A stretch of DNA of 64,000 nucleotides, taken from the NCBI GenBank assembly GCA_009774395.1, contig VSNQ01000002.1, forward strand, positions 1 to 64,000, written 5' to 3'. Shown in pieces: positions 60,613 to 64,000 of the stretch. Source of the DNA: Lachnospiraceae bacterium (GTDB taxonomy: Bacteria > Bacillota > Clostridia > Lachnospirales > Lachnospiraceae). Below the pieces are notes generated by a model that saw only the letters and a list, made by a program, of their open reading frames with translations, did not search any database and was not told the DNA's origin. Each line of letters begins with the position of its first letter. Position 1 is the stretch's first letter. Made by a program: the position numbers and the translations under genes.

Positions 60613-61470
60613 ATGAAAAAGATAATTGTAACGGGCTGCAATGGACAGCTTGGACGTGCGATTAACGAAATTTACAGCTCAGATAATGCATACGAGTGTA
60701 TAAATACAGACGTAGCGGAATTGGATATTACAAATATTGAAGCGGTAAATGCATTCGTTGGGGAAATAAAGCCGTATGCGATTATTAATTGTGCGGCGCA
60801 TACAAATGTTAATGGCTGTGAAACCGATGTAGATAATGCATATAAGATCAATGCGATCGGGCCGAGAAACCTGAGTATTGCAGCAACAAGAAATCGTGCA
60901 AAATTAATGCATATTTCTACAGATTATGTATTTGATGGGACTGCGGAAAATCCTTATACAGAGTTTGATACGCCGAACCCAAAGGCAGTATATGGAATTA
61001 CAAAACTTGCAGGGGAAAATTTTGTAAAGGAATTTGCAAAAGAGCATTTTATTATACGAACGGCATGGCTGTACGGCGATGGCAAAAATTTTGTTAAAAC
61101 AATGCTTGGGCTGGCAGATCATCATGAAACAGTAACGGTGGTAGGAGATCAATTTGGTTCTCCTACCAGCGCCAGCGAGCTTGCGAAAGCGATTGCGTAC
61201 CTTCTTCCCACGGATAATTTCGGGATTTTTCATGGTACATGCGAGGGAGCGACAAACTGGGCAGATTTTACACGTGAAATTTATCGTCTTGCCGGAAAGA
61301 AAACAACTGTGCAGACAGTAACAACGCAGGAGTACAATCAAAATGCGTCCGGCGTAATTGCACCGCGTCCGGCATATTCTGTATTAGATAATTATATGTT
61401 AAGGCTTACATCAGATTACCGTTTCGCAGACTGGGAGGCAGCGATTGCGGAATATATCAAAGGATTATAA
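60613..61470 (+). CDS. rfbD: dTDP-4-dehydrorhamnose reductase
   Basis: 285 residues. The Rossmann start is IIVTGCNGQLGRAI, then INCAAHTNVNGCETD near 58, MHISTDYVFDG near 99 (the catalytic Y/K pair continues as YGITKLAGE near 127), FIIRTAWLYG near 146. SDR superfamily of rhamnose pathway enzymes; it reduces dTDP-4-keto-L-rhamnose to dTDP-L-rhamnose. The other rfb genes are absent here. Followed by gmd and fcl: a sugar-nucleotide cluster for surface glycans or flagellin glycosylation. Confidence 0.92.
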   Translation: MKKIIVTGCNGQLGRAINEIYSSDNAYECINTDVAELDITNIEAVNAFVGEIKPYAIINCAAHTNVNGCETDVDNAYKINAIGPRNLSIAATRNRAKLMHISTDYVFDGTAENPYTEFDTPNPKAVYGITKLAGENFVKEFAKEHFIIRTAWLYGDGKNFVKTMLGLADHHETVTVVGDQFGSPTSASELAKAIAYLLPTDNFGIFHGTCEGATNWADFTREIYRLAGKKTTVQTVTTQEYNQNASGVIAPRPAYSVLDNYMLRLTSDYRFADWEAAIAEYIKGL

Positions 61471-61506
61471 TATTCGGTTATCATATCAAAAAGAGAGGAT
61501 GAAAAG

Positions 61507-62616
61507 ATGAACAATATTGCGTTAATTACTGGTATTACTGGACAAGATGGTTCGTATCTAGCAGAGTTTTTGCTGGAAAAGGGATATGAAGTGCATGGAT
61601 TAATCCGCAGGCATAGTATTTCAAATACGATGCGAATCGATCATTTGATTCAGTCCGATTATTATAAGGTAAAATTTTTCCTGCATTTTGCAGATACAAC
61701 AGATTCTTCTAATTTAATGCGGATTATTGGAGAAATCCGGCCTACGGAGGTATATAATCTAGCAGCACAGTCCCATGTAGGGGTATCGTTTGAAGTGCCG
61801 GAATATACAGCGGATGCAACCGGTGTCAGCACATTAAAGCTTTTGGAGGCAATTCGCGTAAATGGTGGAAACTGTCGTTATTATCAGGCTTCCACTTCAG
61901 AGTTGTTTGGAGGATTGCCAGAAACTGCGCCGCAGAGTGAATCGACACCTTTTTATCCCAAAAGTCCCTATGGTGCAGCAAAATTGTACTCATATTGGAT
62001 TACAGTAAATTATAGAGAATCCTATAATATGTTTGCGTGCAATGGTATTTTGTTTAATCATGAGTCGCCAAGGCGTGGGGAGAATTTTGTTACTCGAAAA
62101 ATTACGCTGGCAATTGCAAATATTGTTACGGGAAAACAACAAAAGATTTCGCTTGGTAATATGAATGCAAAGCGTGACTGGGGTTATGCAGGCGATTATG
62201 TTGAGGGAATGTGGTTGATGCTGCAGCAGAAAACACCAGGGGACTATGTGCTTGCAACAAATGAAACACATACGGTACGACAGTTTGTTGAAGCTGCTTT
62301 TGAGGAACTTGGAATTGCAGTTCGCTGGGAGGGCGAGGGCGTTAATGAAAAGGGATATCATGCAGAAACGGGACAGCTTTTAGTTGACGTAAATCCAGAG
62401 TTTTATCGTCCGGCAGAAGTGGAATTTCTATGGGGAAATCCTGCAAAAGCGGAAAAGGAATTGGGTTGGAAGCGCAAGGTAGATTTTAAAAAGCTGGTAG
62501 CAATGATGATGGATGCAGATTTAAAGCAGGTTGCAGGAATGTCTACGGCAGAATATCGAAATAAAAAAATGGCAAAGACAGAAGAAAGGACAAGCAGTGA
62601 TGAAGCAGTCAGATAA
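61507..62616 (+). CDS. gmd: GDP-mannose 4,6-dehydratase
   Basis: 369 residues. NADP-binding GITGQDGSYLAEFLLEKGYE at the start, RRHSISNTMRID near 35, NLAAQSHVGVSFEVPEYTAD near 85-104, STSELFGG near 129 (catalytic), YPKSPYGAAKLYSYW near 150 with Y/K, and NHESPRRGENFVTRKI near 181. Converts GDP-mannose to GDP-4-keto-6-deoxymannose. AGAGGA ribosome site. It overlaps the next gene (fcl) by 17 bases. Confidence 0.97.
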   Translation: MNNIALITGITGQDGSYLAEFLLEKGYEVHGLIRRHSISNTMRIDHLIQSDYYKVKFFLHFADTTDSSNLMRIIGEIRPTEVYNLAAQSHVGVSFEVPEYTADATGVSTLKLLEAIRVNGGNCRYYQASTSELFGGLPETAPQSESTPFYPKSPYGAAKLYSYWITVNYRESYNMFACNGILFNHESPRRGENFVTRKITLAIANIVTGKQQKISLGNMNAKRDWGYAGDYVEGMWLMLQQKTPGDYVLATNETHTVRQFVEAAFEELGIAVRWEGEGVNEKGYHAETGQLLVDVNPEFYRPAEVEFLWGNPAKAEKELGWKRKVDFKKLVAMMMDADLKQVAGMSTAEYRNKKMAKTEERTSSDEAVR

Positions 62617-63541
62617 AATATATGTGGCAGGGCATAGAGGGCTGGTAGGCTCTGCAATTGTAAAAAACCTGAAATCGAAAGGGTATCAAAATATTATTGG
62701 GAGAACACATCAGGAACTGAATTTAACGAGTCAACAAGAAGTCAGGGATTTTTTTGCAAGTGAACAGCCGGAAATTGTTGTTTTAGCAGCGGCAAAGGTT
62801 GGCGGTATTAATGCCAACAATACCGCACCGGCAGACTTCGCATATGAAAATATGCAGATTCAATGCAATGTGATAAAATGTAGTCATGATTTCCATGTGA
62901 AAAAGTTGCTGTTTCTGGGAAGCACGTGCATTTATCCGAAATTGGCGCCGCAGCCGATTCCGGAGGAGGCACTGCTGACAGGGCCGCTTGAGGAAACAAA
63001 TGAAGCATATGCGATTGCTAAAATTGCGGGAATGGAGATGTGCCGCTTTTTTAAGCAGCAGTATGGTGATAATTTTATTAGCTGTATGCCGACAAACCTT
63101 TATGGACCGCACGATAATTATGATTTATCTGGTTCTCATGTTATGCCGGCAATGATTCGTAAATTCCATGATGCAAAAGTGAATAATAGTTCATCTGTTG
63201 AGCTTTGGGGAACTGGAACACCGTTAAGGGAATTTCTTTATGTGGATGATATGGCGGATGCTTGTGTATTTTTGCTGGAAAATTATAATGGAGAGCGTCA
63301 TGTTAATATTGGAACAGGGAAAGAAATTACGATTAAAGAACTTGCGGAAACGGTTCAGCGTGTTGTTGGATATCAGGGGGAAATCGTATGGAATGGCGAT
63401 ATGCCGGATGGTATGCCTAGAAAGCTGACGGATGTTTCAAAACTTCATGCACTAGGATGGAAGCACAAAATTGAATTGGAGGACGGAATAAAGCTTGCTT
63501 ATCAATGGTTCCGTGAAAATGTGGAAAAAGCACGGCTTTAA
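62600..63541 (+). CDS. fcl: GDP-L-fucose synthase
   Basis: 313 residues from ATG 62600, inside the end of gmd, with AAGGAC about ten bases before it; the longer ORF from 62531 lies in the gmd frame region. VAGHRGLVGSAIVKNL Rossmann start, LAAAKVGGINANN near 70, FLGSTCIYPKLAPQPIPE near 110, AYAIAKIAGMEMCRF near 140 with catalytic Y and K, MPTNLYGPHDNYD, and REFLYVDDMADACVF near 210. It makes GDP-L-fucose from the Gmd product in two steps. Used in surface or flagellar glycans; the transferases are not in the window. Confidence 0.96.
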   Translation: MKQSDKIYVAGHRGLVGSAIVKNLKSKGYQNIIGRTHQELNLTSQQEVRDFFASEQPEIVVLAAAKVGGINANNTAPADFAYENMQIQCNVIKCSHDFHVKKLLFLGSTCIYPKLAPQPIPEEALLTGPLEETNEAYAIAKIAGMEMCRFFKQQYGDNFISCMPTNLYGPHDNYDLSGSHVMPAMIRKFHDAKVNNSSSVELWGTGTPLREFLYVDDMADACVFLLENYNGERHVNIGTGKEITIKELAETVQRVVGYQGEIVWNGDMPDGMPRKLTDVSKLHALGWKHKIELEDGIKLAYQWFRENVEKARL

Positions 63542-63625
63542 TATATTTGCAATTATGTACTACCTGCCTGAATAAGATGCAGTAAAATGCTCTTATTCTG
63601 TGCGCATAATATGGGGGAGGCAGGA

Positions 63626-64000
63626 ATGGACTTAGACGATTCAAATAGAGTGGAAATTCTTGAAACAGCGACAGTTATCTTGCTGAATATGGGATTCCCA
63701 GCAAGACAGAAAGGATACAGATATCTGCGGGAAGCTGTTTTGCTGGTGGCACAAGAACCTGTTTATATGGCATTGCTGACGAAAATGTTATATCCTAAGA
63801 TTGCGAAATTATATGATACGACGGACAAGCAGGTGGAAAGAGCGATCCGAAGTACAATTGAGGCGGCGTGGAAATATGGAAATCATAAGGAATTAAATGA
63901 AGTATTCGGCGATTTAAGAGAACATATAAGCGATAGACCTACCAATAAACAAGTGATAGGCAGACTAAAAGTGCGTATGGAAAATGAAATGTTAGAAAAC
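63626..64000 (+). CDS. Stand-alone Spo0A C-terminal DNA-binding domain protein (cut by window end)
   Basis: 125 residues before the window ends, no stop. ATG 63626 follows GGGGGAGGCAGG; the ATG at 63611 lies in that site. The sequence matches Spo0A-C: MGFPARQKGYRYLREAVLLV, TKMLYPKIAKLYDTTDKQVE, RAIRSTIEAAWKYGNHKELN and RPTNKQVIGRLKVRMENE, including the recognition helix TTDKQVERAIRSTIEAA. The receiver domain that normally precedes it is absent: only about 20 residues come before the DNA-binding domain. It could bind 0A-like boxes without phospho-control, or a domain may follow beyond the window. Confidence 0.85.
   Translation, partial: MDLDDSNRVEILETATVILLNMGFPARQKGYRYLREAVLLVAQEPVYMALLTKMLYPKIAKLYDTTDKQVERAIRSTIEAAWKYGNHKELNEVFGDLREHISDRPTNKQVIGRLKVRMENEMLEN

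Overview
The window looks like chromosome of a motile, spore-forming, anaerobic Firmicute, most likely a gut-type Lachnospiraceae. The reasons are: [FeFe]-hydrogenase maturation genes (hydE, hydG, hydF); an mreB/mbl gene followed by two flagellar rod/hook genes, as in Bacillus mbl-flhO-flhP; a comF to flagellar-region-protein order; a diadenylate cyclase operon (cdaA-cdaR-glmM); a Spo0A-type DNA-binding domain at the right edge; AT-rich DNA; and strong AGGAGG-type ribosome sites. No tRNA, rRNA, CRISPR array or intact insertion sequence was seen.

Layout. 1-4.4 kb: a small protein, a type-B carboxylesterase, aroA, a HipA-like gene remnant and a small unknown protein. 4.7-10.4 kb, minus strand: a BlaI-type repressor followed by two tandem BlaR1/MecR1-like M56 metalloprotease sensors with unusual repeat-bearing extracellular regions and TACANNTGTA operators. 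10.7-17.1 kb: addA without addB, a HAD phosphatase, a CPBP protease and a flavin reductase-like protein. 17.2-30.3 kb: a signalling block with a hybrid histidine kinase, two solute-binding lipoproteins without any permease, a two-anchor membrane protein, a chemoreceptor, a signal-less subtilase and a second, larger hybrid kinase with a structured leader. 30.5-33.9 kb: Tpt1/KptA, an HD-GYP protein and a secreted SGNH hydrolase. 34.2-38.9 kb: a TM1266-type regulator, hydE, a nucleotidyltransferase, hydG and hydF. 38.9-42.3 kb: a decayed island with a broken secreted-protein gene, Rpn-nuclease and integrase remnants, a TatD gene and many repeats. 42.5-47.4 kb: uvrB-uvrA. 48-51.6 kb: mreB, two hook/rod genes and a FlgJ-like gene. 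51.7-60.5 kb: recD2, comF, a flagellar-region zinc protein, two membrane proteins, cdaA, cdaR, glmM and HPr. 60.6-63.5 kb: rfbD, gmd and fcl for deoxy-sugar nucleotides. A stand-alone Spo0A C-terminal domain gene is cut by the window end.

The most unusual content is not a protein. The spacers carry at least five families of short inverted-repeat elements, often nested in one another. One family (TIR GGAACTGTT, flanked by TAA) behaves as a MITE: removing it restores a protein reading frame at 39 kb and a near-perfect palindrome at 2.1 kb. A second family (ATGCACA) keeps base pairing of a stem whose sequence differs from copy to copy while the loop stays conserved, which suggests selection for a folded RNA or DNA structure. 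All identifications come from reading motifs and translations by eye; no database search was run.
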